Assembly: GCF_036346295.1 (NCBI RefSeq)
Contig: NZ_CP107819.1
Coordinates: forward strand, 4,278,001-4,342,000
From: Streptomyces sp. NBC_00536
Lineage (GTDB): Bacteria; Actinomycetota; Actinomycetes; Streptomycetales; Streptomycetaceae
Direction of reading: 5' to 3'
Length of the DNA: 64,000 nucleotides
Shown: positions 49,643 to 56,748 of the stretch, piece by piece
Layout of the letters: the number at the start of each line of letters is the position of its first letter
Position numbering within the stretch: the first letter of the stretch is position 1
The notes under the pieces: generated by a model
Told to the model about the DNA's origin: nothing
Databases searched by the model: none
What the model saw: only the letters and a program-made list of their open reading frames with translations
Made by a program: the position numbers and the translations under genes

Positions 49643-50287
49643 ATGAACGCCACCACCACCGCCACTGTCACCACCCCCGCCTCGGCTCCCCGGGCCGGGC
49701 TGTCGAACCGCCTCGGCCTCTGGTTCGCCCACGCCTACGTCCTGGGCATGTGCGCCACCATCGGCGGCGCCTACATCTTCCAGTTCGTCCTGTGGGAGTA
49801 CCCCTGCCCCATGTGCCTGCTCCAGCGGATGTTCATGCTGCTGAGCGCACTCGGCCCCGCCATGATCATCGCCCGCTCGCGCAAGGGCTCCGTGACCGCC
49901 GCCGAGTTCGCCTCCGGGTGGGGCATCGCGATCGTCTCCGCGCTGATCGGCAGCACCGTCTCCGGTGCGCAGGTACTGATGCACATCGTGCCCCCCGACC
50001 CCGGCTACGCGGGCGCCCTCTTCGGCCTGCACCTGTACACCTGGGCCGCGATCACCTTCCTGGTGGCCGTCCTCGCCGCCGCGGTCAACCTCGTCCTGAC
50101 CCACCAGGCACAGCCCCTGGACGCGGCCCGCACCTCCCCCGCCCTGCACCGCGCGGCCGGCCTCACCCTGGCCGTCCTGGCCCTCTTCGTGGTCAGCAAC
50201 CTGGTGGCCTGCTTCCTCCTCCAGGGCTTCCACTGGCAGATGCCCGGCGACCCCACCAGCTACCAGTTCTTCACCGACCTCTTCTGA
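49643..50287 (+). CDS. DsbB-like disulfide bond formation protein
   Basis: A 214-residue membrane protein with four to five hydrophobic helices. The redox motif CPMC lies at about residues 54-57, just outside the second helix, as in DsbB, which passes electrons from thiol oxidase to quinone. The second periplasmic cysteine pair of classical DsbB is missing: only single cysteines (GMC and VAC) are elsewhere. GGAGGAG precedes the ATG. Co-location with cytochrome bd, which oxidises the quinol that DsbB makes, gives the operon a coherent role. Confidence 0.86.
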   Translation: MNATTTATVTTPASAPRAGLSNRLGLWFAHAYVLGMCATIGGAYIFQFVLWEYPCPMCLLQRMFMLLSALGPAMIIARSRKGSVTAAEFASGWGIAIVSALIGSTVSGAQVLMHIVPPDPGYAGALFGLHLYTWAAITFLVAVLAAAVNLVLTHQAQPLDAARTSPALHRAAGLTLAVLALFVVSNLVACFLLQGFHWQMPGDPTSYQFFTDLF

Positions 50288-50310
50288 CCCCTCTGACCCT
50301 CCTGCCCCGA

Positions 50311-50340
50311 GCGCCCCGACCGGTTCACTGGTCGGGGCGC
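50311..50340. terminator. terminator after the dsbB-like gene
   Basis: A perfect 11-base stem (50311-50321 with 50330-50340), 23 bases after the stop and just beyond the end of the convergent gene. Confidence 0.75.
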
Positions 50341-50354
50341 TCGCGTCGGGCGGC

Positions 50355-51050
50355 TCAGTACGTGAACGGCATGGAATTGCCGGTGACCTTCGGATTGCCG
50401 ACGGCGTTCGGCGCGGTGTCGCCCGCGATCTTCGTGCTCGCATGCACGCCGTACGACACCTTGGGCGTCAGCGGCATGTCGACCGGCCACTTGAACTCCT
50501 GCGTATCCGGCCCGACCAGAATCCCCTTCCAGGTCTGCGGCCGGTTGGCGGGATACACGTAGGCGCTGCCCGAGCCGGAGGTGAGCCACAGGTAGACGTC
50601 CACGCGTGTCGAGGCGGGAGCGCTCACTCCGACCACCATGTAGATCTTGTCTCCGTCGCGCTGGTAGCAGACGCGCTGGGTCACCGCTGAGCCGACTTCA
50701 ATGGGGTTGTCGCTCCCACACGCCGGTGACGGCCGCACGGCGGCAGGGGTGTGCGACGGGCCGGCGGCCGGCGGGGCCACGGGAGAAGAAGGTGAGCTCT
50801 TGGCGTCGGGCGACGGCGGCTGAGTGCTGCCGGGACCCGGCGAAGACGGCGGCGCGGACACCGAGGCCTGGACCTGTGGGGCCGTACCGGAAGATCCGGC
50901 CTCAGGCGGGCGATGGGTGACCGTGACGATGGCGAAGACCACGATCCCGACGATGCCCAGCACCACGCCCCCGCCGATCAGGGCGCCGGGGTTGTTGATG
51001 TTGATCTGGTCGCGGACCTTCTGGTTGCTCTGGTCGAAGGGATCCACCAC
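50355..51050 (-). CDS. membrane-anchored protein with N-terminal QINI motif
   Basis: A 231-residue protein. A short cytoplasmic segment VDPFDQSNQKVRDQININNP precedes one transmembrane helix (about 25-46), a Pro/Ser-rich linker (about 50-110) and an external beta-rich domain (about 110-231) with one likely disulfide (PACGSD and QRVCYQ). It follows its neighbour at 51054 by three bases, and both start with a related F-x-Q-x-N-Q-x-V-x3-QINI motif. I do not recognise a family; the shared motif is visible in both proteins and suggests they assemble together. Confidence 0.67.
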   Translation of the reverse strand: MVDPFDQSNQKVRDQININNPGALIGGGVVLGIVGIVVFAIVTVTHRPPEAGSSGTAPQVQASVSAPPSSPGPGSTQPPSPDAKSSPSSPVAPPAAGPSHTPAAVRPSPACGSDNPIEVGSAVTQRVCYQRDGDKIYMVVGVSAPASTRVDVYLWLTSGSGSAYVYPANRPQTWKGILVGPDTQEFKWPVDMPLTPKVSYGVHASTKIAGDTAPNAVGNPKVTGNSMPFTY

Positions 51051-51053
51051 CGG

Positions 51054-51422
51054 TCAGAGGAGGGTCTGTGCGGTGGTGATCGCGGCGCTCAACGCCGTCG
51101 TGAGGGCTGCGGCACTCGCGATCCCGGAGATCAGATCGCGGGCCCGGGTCAGCCGGCCGGTTACGGCGGCAGCCTGCGCGTCCGGCCGCCGGGCCGCCGA
51201 AGCCGCCTGGCTGACCTCGTGCTGAACATCGGAGGCCACGTCTTCGGCGAGGGTGCCGTTGTTCTTGGCCTGCCGGATCTGCTCCAGGAGCTGTCCGAGG
51301 GCGGCGATCAGATCGTTCTGCCCGTCGTCGTCCCCACCGATGTGGAGACCTCCCTGGACACCGCCCTCGATGTTGATCTGCTTGCCGTGCACCTGCTGGT
51401 TCTGCTGGTTGAACGCACCCAC
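51054..51422 (-). CDS. small helical protein with N-terminal QINI motif
   Basis: A 122-residue soluble protein. It begins MGAFNQQNQQVHGKQINIEG and continues GGVQGGLHIGG, a polar Asn/Gln/Gly stretch of a kind seen in bacterial amyloid or beta-solenoid assembly motifs. The rest (about 36-122) is helical: ALGQLLEQIRQAKNNGTLAE, then an Ala/Thr-rich bundle ending LTTALSAAITTAQTLL. It is the first gene of a two-gene operon with the membrane-anchored protein that repeats the motif. Function unknown. Confidence 0.68.
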   Translation of the reverse strand: MGAFNQQNQQVHGKQINIEGGVQGGLHIGGDDDGQNDLIAALGQLLEQIRQAKNNGTLAEDVASDVQHEVSQAASAARRPDAQAAAVTGRLTRARDLISGIASAAALTTALSAAITTAQTLL

Positions 51423-51611
51423 TGAGCGGCCCCCACGCTGCGACGGATCACCTGGAGCGCAGACGATAACGATCTGTCAGGTGTCGTGTCCACTCATGTA
51501 GTTGGATGTTCCGCGCCTGTGAAGCGGCCCCGCTGATCACGGCGTTCCGCTCCCGCCGGGGCCGGTGCCACACCACTGCCCCTCGGCGCCGCGTGCCGAG
51601 CCGGATGACCC

Positions 51612-51628
51612 CGGGAACGCGGAAGGCC
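51612..51628. repeat. 17-base direct repeat, left copy
   Basis: CGGGAACGCGGAAGGCC occurs here and identically at 52452-52468, bracketing the toxin-antitoxin remnant beside tRNA-Ser(GGA). In the right copy the sequence leads into a terminator stem. Confidence 0.6.
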
Positions 51629-51779
51629 GCGAAGGGAACCAGCGGGTTCTCTTGGAGGGCCTTCAGTGACAGCGCCTGCGGGATGCTCGATCCGCAGCCG
51701 GCTCAGTTCGGGGCCGCTGACGAACCCGGTGCACTGATCCACGACTCGTGACCGGCCCGGCGACTGCAACCACGGAACG

Positions 51780-51816
51780 ACGAAGGGCCCGGCCGCGATG
51801 CGGTCGGGTCCTTCGT
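51780..51816 (+). terminator. terminator-like hairpin
   Basis: Sixteen-base arms (51780-51795 and 51801-51816, two G-T pairs) followed by TTTG. No recognised gene ends here, so the upstream gene it served may have been lost. Confidence 0.55.
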
Positions 51817-51923
51817 TTGCCCTGGTGCCTCGGATTCCGGCGGCCCAGTCCCGGCGGACAGTCACCCAGCCTAGGCCGGGTCCCAGGTATGAGCCCCTGA
51901 ACCGCAGCGTGGAAGAGCCGATC

Positions 51924-52199
51924 ATGAGCACTGCCCCGAATCTGCCGCTCCCGCCGCGCAGGCCCGAGGAGCCTCATCCGCTGCGGACGATCAGGGAGAT
52001 CCGGGAGGCTCTGCCCGAGCACCAACTTGAGCATTTTGATGCCGAACTCACCGACACCGACATCGATGCCTTGCCCGACATGCTTCACCGCTGGGCGACC
52101 CTGGGTGGCGATGGGTTCCTTGAGCGGCTTACGGCGGCCCCTTTCGAGGGGCTGGAGTTCGGGCAGCGGCCCTATGACGACGCGGCGGACGGCGAGTGA
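51924..52199 (+). CDS. antitoxin-like partner of a PIN toxin
   Basis: A 91-residue protein: a Pro-rich N-terminus, REIREALPEHQLEHFDAELT, then a helical stretch DTDIDALPDMLHRWATLG and an acidic tail. Short proteins of this type precede PIN-domain toxins in actinobacteria. It has GGAAGAG before the ATG. Its stop overlaps the start of the PIN gene (GTGA), the usual layout of a toxin-antitoxin pair. The partner is damaged, so the pair is probably no longer active as such. Confidence 0.65.
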   Translation: MSTAPNLPLPPRRPEEPHPLRTIREIREALPEHQLEHFDAELTDTDIDALPDMLHRWATLGGDGFLERLTAAPFEGLEFGQRPYDDAADGE

Positions 52200-52441
52200 T
52201 TTACCTACTCGACACCAACGTGGTCGCTGAGATCACCACCCGCCCGAAGCCTGCACCGGCCGTCATTGCCTGGGCTCGGTCGGTGCCGGCTCCTGCCCTC
52301 CACCTCAGCGTCATCGATCCGCCCGATGCGCTGATCGCCGCCACAGCGCTGGCTAACGGCTGGACGCTGGTGAGCCGCAACATCAAGCATCTGGCGCGGT
52401 CAGGTGTGCTCCTGCTGAACCCTTGGGAGTACGAGGGGTAG
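52196..52441 (+). pseudogene. VapC-type PIN toxin with internal deletion
   Basis: An 81-residue remnant of a PIN-domain ribonuclease. The first strand YLLDTNVVAEITTRPKP with its catalytic Asp is intact, as is the end DALIAATALANGWTLVSRNI with NPWEYEG. The middle is missing: after HLSVI the sequence jumps directly to the last third, losing about 50 residues including the helix with the second acidic residue. The reading frame is kept. Relatives are about 130-140 residues long. It is unlikely to cut RNA. Confidence 0.82.
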
Positions 52442-52451
52442 CCCGCCGAGG

Positions 52452-52468
52452 CGGGAACGCGGAAGGCC
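52452..52468. repeat. 17-base direct repeat, right copy
   Basis: Identical to 51612-51628. It lies 11 bases after the PIN remnant and overlaps the first arm of the following terminator. Confidence 0.6.
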
Positions 52469-52495
52469 CCGGCCGGTTTCCCGGTCGGGGCCTTC
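52462..52495 (+). terminator. terminator after the toxin-antitoxin remnant
   Basis: Fifteen-base arms (52462-52476 and 52481-52495, one G-T pair) with loop TTTC. It may also serve tRNA-Ser(GGA), which is transcribed towards it. Confidence 0.75.
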
Positions 52496-52521
52496 AACGT
52501 ATTGCCCGGTGAGAGCAATGG

Positions 52522-52606
52522 CGGAGGATACGAGATTCGAACTCGTGAGGGGTTGCCCCCAACACGCTTTCCAAGCGTGCGCCCTAGGCCACTAGGCGAA
52601 TCCTCC
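52522..52606 (-). tRNA. tRNA-Ser (anticodon GGA)
   Basis: An 85-base serine tRNA on the minus strand: acceptor stem GGAGGAT (52600-52606) paired with 52523-52529, anticodon GGA between the CACGC/GCGTG arms, long variable arm and discriminator G. It reads TCC. Confidence 0.96.
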
Positions 52607-52735
52607 GCGACGAACAATACAAGACGTTGGGGGGTGCTCGCGAACGTGATCGTCCGGCGAGGGTCCGGGCGGGGGGTGGGCGGGGTTGGGCTGGGGTCCG
52701 GCTCGATTCCGGGGGCTTCCATCCGCTAGGGTGGG

Positions 52736-52828
52736 GTCAGCCCCTCACGTGGCGCTATCTCACCCAACTCCCCCAGGGCCGGAAGGCAGCAAGGGTAAGT
52801 GGGCTCTGGTGGGTGCGTGGGGGGCGCT
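52736..52828 (+). ncRNA. ffs: signal recognition particle RNA (bacterial 4.5S type)
   Basis: The conserved SRP domain IV sequence GGCCGGAAGGCAGCAAGGG (52778-52796) sits at the tip of a long hairpin. The basal helix pairs 52741-52749 with 52816-52824. A TAGGGT -10-like box lies at 52727-52732. The ends are approximate. Location directly before dnaX is typical for streptomycetes, as I recall. Confidence 0.9.
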
Positions 52829-52955
52829 TTGCGTTCCGGGGGCGGTGGCCAGGGTGTCCGCCCGGGGGGCCGCAGGGGGTCTGCCGGGTTTCTGACGGGG
52901 GCCTGTGTCCCTTGGCTGCGTCGCGTTGTCGGCGGGCCCGGATAACCTCGTGAGT

Positions 52956-55127
52956 GTGTCGTCCCTTGCGCTGTACCGCCGCTATCGCCCCGAGTCGTTC
53001 GCCGAGGTCATCGGGCAGGAGCATGTCACTGCCCCGCTGATGCAGGCCCTGCGCAACAACCGGGTCAATCACGCGTACCTGTTCAGCGGGCCGCGGGGGT
53101 GCGGCAAGACCACCAGTGCCCGCATCCTGGCGCGCTGTCTGAACTGTGAGCAGGGCCCCACGCCCACGCCCTGCGGGGAGTGCCAGTCCTGCAAGGACCT
53201 CGCGCGCAACGGGCCGGGTTCCATCGACGTCATCGAGATCGACGCCGCCTCCCACGGTGGCGTGGACGACGCCCGTGACCTGCGGGAAAAGGCCTTCTTC
53301 GGGCCCGCGGCGAGCCGGTACAAGATCTACATCATCGATGAGGCGCACATGGTCACCTCGGCGGGCTTCAACGCCCTGCTGAAGGTGGTCGAGGAGCCGC
53401 CGGAGCACCTCAAGTTCATCTTCGCGACCACGGAGCCCGAGAAGGTCATCGGGACGATCCGGTCCAGGACGCACCACTATCCGTTCCGGCTCGTGCCGCC
53501 CGGCACCCTGCGCGACTACCTCGGCGAGGTGTGCGGGCGCGAGGGCGCCACCGTCGAGGACGGGGTGCTGCCGCTGGTCGTGCGGGCCGGCGCCGGTTCG
53601 GTGCGCGACTCGATGTCCGTCATGGACCAGCTGCTCGCGGGCGCCACCTCCGACGGTGTGACGTATGCCATGGCCACCTCCCTGCTCGGCTACACCGACG
53701 GCTCGCTCCTCGACTCCGTCGTGGACGCCTTCGCCGCCGGGGACGGGGCCGCGGCCTTCGAGGTCGTGGACCGGGTGGTCGAGGGGGGCAACGACCCCCG
53801 CCGGTTCGTCGCCGACCTGCTGGAGCGGCTGCGGGACCTGGTGATCCTGGCCGCCGTGCCCGACGCCGGGGAGAAGGGGCTCATCGACGCTCCCGCCGAC
53901 GTGGTGGAGCGGATGCAGGCCCAGGCCTCCGTGTTCGGCGCCGCCGAGCTGAGCCGCGCCGCCGACCTGGTCAACACCGGGCTGACCGAGATGCGGGGGG
54001 CGACCTCGCCGCGGCTCCAGCTGGAGCTGATCTGCGCCCGGGTGCTGCTGCCCGCCGCCTTCGACGACGAGCGGTCCTTCCAGGCCCGGCTCGACCGCCT
54101 GGAGCGCAGCGGAGTCACCTTTGCCGCTGCTGGTGCCGGTGCCGGGGCTCCCGTCTCGTTGCCCGCCGCCGCGCCCGCCGCTCCCGTGTACACGGCCCCG
54201 GCCCCGACCCCGGTCGCGCAGCCCGCGCCCGCCGCACCCGCGCCGTCCGCGCCGTCCATGGGATACGTCGCCGGGCCCGAGGCACACGCCATGGCGCCCG
54301 CCCCCACCCCGGCCGCTCATCCCGCGCCCACCGCCCCGGCCCCCGCCCCCGCGCCCGGTGCCTGGCCCGGGGCCGCGCAGCCCGCGCGCGGGGCTTGGCC
54401 CAGTGCCGCCGCGCCCGGCGCCCCGGCTCCGGCGCCCGCGGCCGCCCCGGCCCCCGCACCGCAGGCCCCGGCACCCGCCGCCCCCGCACCGGCCGCCGCG
54501 CCCGCCTCCGGGCCCGCGATGGCCGCCGGGGCCGGGCAGGTCCAGGCGATGTGGCCCGGCGTCCTGGAGGCGGTCAAGAACAAGCGCCGCTTCACCTGGA
54601 TCCTGCTCAGCCAGAACGCCCAGGTGGCCGGGTTCGACGGGACCACCCTCCAGCTCGGCTTCCCCAACGCCGGAGCCCGCGACAACTTCGCGAGCAGCGG
54701 CAGCGAGGAGGTCCTCAAGCAGGTCCTGTCCGAGCAGTTCCACGTCAACTGGAAGATCGAGGCCGTGGTGGGCGGCGGCCAGCCCGTCCCCGTCTCCACG
54801 TCCTACTCGGCCCCGCCGCCGTCGTACGCGCCCGCCGCCCCGGCCCCCGCGTACCAGCCGCAGCAGCCCCAGGCCCCGCAGCAGTCGCAGGCTCCGGCCC
54901 ACCAGCCGCAGCAGCAGTCCCCGGGCCAGTCCCCGGGATACCAGCAGCAGCACCAGCAGCAGGCTCCGGCCGCGCCCGCGCCCGTACCGGTGCGGGAGCC
55001 CGTACGCCCCGAGGACGACGTACCGGAAGCGGATGATCCGGATCTCGTGGACAGTGCGCTGACCGGACACGACCTGATCGTGCGCGAGCTGGGAGCCACC
55101 GTGGTGGAGGAATATACGAACGAGTAG
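52956..55127 (+). CDS. dnaX: DNA polymerase III gamma/tau subunit
   Basis: A 723-residue clamp-loader ATPase. The Walker A is GPRGCGKTT near 46-54, a zinc site follows (CLNCEQGPTPTPCGECQSC), Walker B is IIDEAHM and the SRC-type arginine motif is in TIRSRTHHYPF. Domain III ends near 385. Two long low-complexity stretches follow (Ala/Pro about 395-520, Pro/Gln about 620-685), flanking a tau-type C-terminal domain (about 525-610). Of the GTG codons available, 52956 gives the conserved start SSLALYRRYRPESF. No programmed-frameshift heptamer was seen, so only the full form is predicted. Confidence 0.95.
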   Translation: MSSLALYRRYRPESFAEVIGQEHVTAPLMQALRNNRVNHAYLFSGPRGCGKTTSARILARCLNCEQGPTPTPCGECQSCKDLARNGPGSIDVIEIDAASHGGVDDARDLREKAFFGPAASRYKIYIIDEAHMVTSAGFNALLKVVEEPPEHLKFIFATTEPEKVIGTIRSRTHHYPFRLVPPGTLRDYLGEVCGREGATVEDGVLPLVVRAGAGSVRDSMSVMDQLLAGATSDGVTYAMATSLLGYTDGSLLDSVVDAFAAGDGAAAFEVVDRVVEGGNDPRRFVADLLERLRDLVILAAVPDAGEKGLIDAPADVVERMQAQASVFGAAELSRAADLVNTGLTEMRGATSPRLQLELICARVLLPAAFDDERSFQARLDRLERSGVTFAAAGAGAGAPVSLPAAAPAAPVYTAPAPTPVAQPAPAAPAPSAPSMGYVAGPEAHAMAPAPTPAAHPAPTAPAPAPAPGAWPGAAQPARGAWPSAAAPGAPAPAPAAAPAPAPQAPAPAAPAPAAAPASGPAMAAGAGQVQAMWPGVLEAVKNKRRFTWILLSQNAQVAGFDGTTLQLGFPNAGARDNFASSGSEEVLKQVLSEQFHVNWKIEAVVGGGQPVPVSTSYSAPPPSYAPAAPAPAYQPQQPQAPQQSQAPAHQPQQQSPGQSPGYQQQHQQQAPAAPAPVPVREPVRPEDDVPEADDPDLVDSALTGHDLIVRELGATVVEEYTNE

Positions 55128-55152
55128 GGGCCGGTGATTGGGTGGCCGCACG

Positions 55153-55186
55153 AAAGACATTCCCGCAGGCGGGCTAGGCTGCACCC
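55153..55186 (+). promoter_or_regulatory. purD promoter giving a leaderless mRNA
   Basis: AAGACA (55153-55158) and TAGGCT (55175-55180) with a 16-base spacer; the GTG of purD begins six bases after the -10 box, so the transcript should start at or next to the start codon. There is no ribosome-binding site. Confidence 0.55.
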
Positions 55187-56440
55187 GTGAAGGTCCTCGT
55201 CATCGGCGGCGGCGCCCGCGAACACGCCCTGTGCCGCTCTCTGTCCCTCGACCCCGACGTCAGTGCGCTCTACTGCGCCCCCGGCAACGCCGGCATCGCC
55301 GAGGTGGCGGAGCTGCGCCCGGTGGACGCCCTCGACGGCGAAGCCGTGGCCCGGCTCGCCACCGAACTGGGGGCGGGCCTGGTCGTCGTCGGGCCCGAGG
55401 CGCCCCTGGTCGCCGGGGTCGCCGACGCCGTGCGCGCGGTCGGCATCCCCGTCTTCGGCCCGTCCGCCGAGGCGGCGCAACTGGAGGGCTCCAAGGCCTT
55501 CGCGAAGGACGTGATGGCCGGGGCCGGTGTCCCGACCGCCCGTTCCTACGTCTGCACCACCCCCGAAGAGATCGACGAGGCCCTCGACGCCTTCGGCGCC
55601 CCGTACGTCGTCAAGGACGACGGACTCGCCGCCGGCAAGGGCGTCGTGGTGACCGACGACCGGGCCGCCGCCCGCGCCCACGCCCTGGCCTGCGACCGGG
55701 TGGTCATCGAGGAGTTCCTCGACGGCCCCGAGGTCTCCCTCTTCGCCATCACCGACGGCGTCACCGTGCTGCCGCTCCAGCCCGCGCAGGACTTCAAGCG
55801 CGCGCTCGACGGCGACGAGGGCCCGAACACCGGCGGCATGGGCGCCTACTCGCCGCTGCCCTGGGCCGACCCCAAGCTCGTCGACGAGGTCATGGCGAGC
55901 GTGCTCCAGCCGACCGTGGACGAACTGCGCCGCCGCGGCACCCCCTTCTCCGGACTGCTCTACGCGGGCCTCGCGATCACCTCGCGCGGCGTGCGCGTCA
56001 TCGAGTTCAACGCGCGCTTCGGCGACCCCGAGACCCAGGTCGTCCTCGCCCGGCTGCGCACCCCGCTCATGAGCGTCCTGCTGAACGCGGCCCGGGGCAC
56101 GCTCGACACCGAGCCGCCGCTCTCCTGGCGCGAGGACGCGGCCGTCACGGTCGTCATCGCCTCCCACAACTACCCGGAGACCCCGCGCACCGGGGACCCG
56201 ATCGAGGGTCTCGCCGAGGTCGCGGCCGAGGACGCCCCGGAGGCGTACGTGCTGCACGCGGGCACCCGCCGGGACGGCGACGCGGTCGTCAGCGCGGGCG
56301 GCCGCGTGCTGTCGGTGACGGCGACCGGTTCCGATCTGGCGCAGGCCCGCGAGAGGGCGTATAAGGCCGTCGGACGGATCCGGCTGGCGGGCTCCCAGCA
56401 CCGCACGGACATCGCGGCCCGAGCCGCCGAAGGGCGCTGA
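55187..56440 (+). CDS. purD: phosphoribosylamine-glycine ligase (GARS)
   Basis: A 417-residue ATP-grasp enzyme of purine synthesis that joins glycine to phosphoribosylamine. It starts [19 protein letters not shown], carries [17 protein letters not shown] (ATP-grasp) and [15 protein letters not shown], and the metal-binding [12 protein letters not shown]. Full length. The mRNA looks leaderless. It is one of two purine genes here; purC lies about 4 kb downstream, beyond two unrelated genes. Confidence 0.96.
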   Translation: MKVLVIGGGAREHALCRSLSLDPDVSALYCAPGNAGIAEVAELRPVDALDGEAVARLATELGAGLVVVGPEAPLVAGVADAVRAVGIPVFGPSAEAAQLEGSKAFAKDVMAGAGVPTARSYVCTTPEEIDEALDAFGAPYVVKDDGLAAGKGVVVTDDRAAARAHALACDRVVIEEFLDGPEVSLFAITDGVTVLPLQPAQDFKRALDGDEGPNTGGMGAYSPLPWADPKLVDEVMASVLQPTVDELRRRGTPFSGLLYAGLAITSRGVRVIEFNARFGDPETQVVLARLRTPLMSVLLNAARGTLDTEPPLSWREDAAVTVVIASHNYPETPRTGDPIEGLAEVAAEDAPEAYVLHAGTRRDGDAVVSAGGRVLSVTATGSDLAQARERAYKAVGRIRLAGSQHRTDIAARAAEGR

Positions 56441-56489
56441 ACACCGCCCCAGGGCACTGACCAGCGGGGTCTCCCCCACCACCTGCGAC

Positions 56490-56526
56490 GCGGGCCCGGA
56501 GCGCATTCGACGCGCTCCGGGCCCGC
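56490..56526 (+). terminator. terminator of purD
   Basis: A perfect 15-base stem (56490-56504 with 56512-56526) and a seven-base loop, 50 bases after the stop. The rest of the 308-base gap up to 56748 shows no gene and should include the promoter of the following gene. Confidence 0.78.
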
Positions 56527-56748
56527 GCGTGCGACTGCATCCGGCCGCGTTCGAACGCACCCAGCTTTACCCAAAGCCATTCCATCGGGTGATCGATGCC
56601 CGGTCCGCCTGACGGCCGCCCGCACCCCAACTAGGGTGCGGCGCAAGCATTCCGGCACTTGGCCCACCGGCATTGCGATGTCAGTGGCGGGTGTCACAGT
56701 GGGGGAGTGACCAAGACCGTCGCAGGGCAGAGGGGGTGACGTCCGGCC

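Larger units (their letters stand above)
51423..51923. other. gene-poor accessory region with broken hairpins
   Basis: 500 bases without a supported gene. It holds an imperfect hairpin (51622-51663), the left copy of a 17-base direct repeat (51612-51628) and a clearer terminator-like hairpin (51780-51816). Open frames on either strand have no start signals or family features. It reads as remodelled DNA rather than a lost single gene. Confidence 0.5.

Noticed and set aside
51494..51931. A 145-residue minus-strand frame in the gene-poor region before the toxin-antitoxin remnant
   Set aside because: It crosses two hairpins and the antitoxin start and has no domain or ribosome-binding site.
54120..54540. 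Repetitive Ala/Pro coding DNA in dnaX considered as a possible repeat array
   Set aside because: It is a low-complexity protein linker with irregular units; there are no spacers or constant-length repeats, so it is not CRISPR. No CRISPR array or cas gene was seen anywhere in the window.
52755..55184. An 809-residue minus-strand frame opposite dnaX
   Set aside because: Glycine/arginine-rich antisense product of the Ala/Pro-repeat regions of dnaX; no family or start signal.
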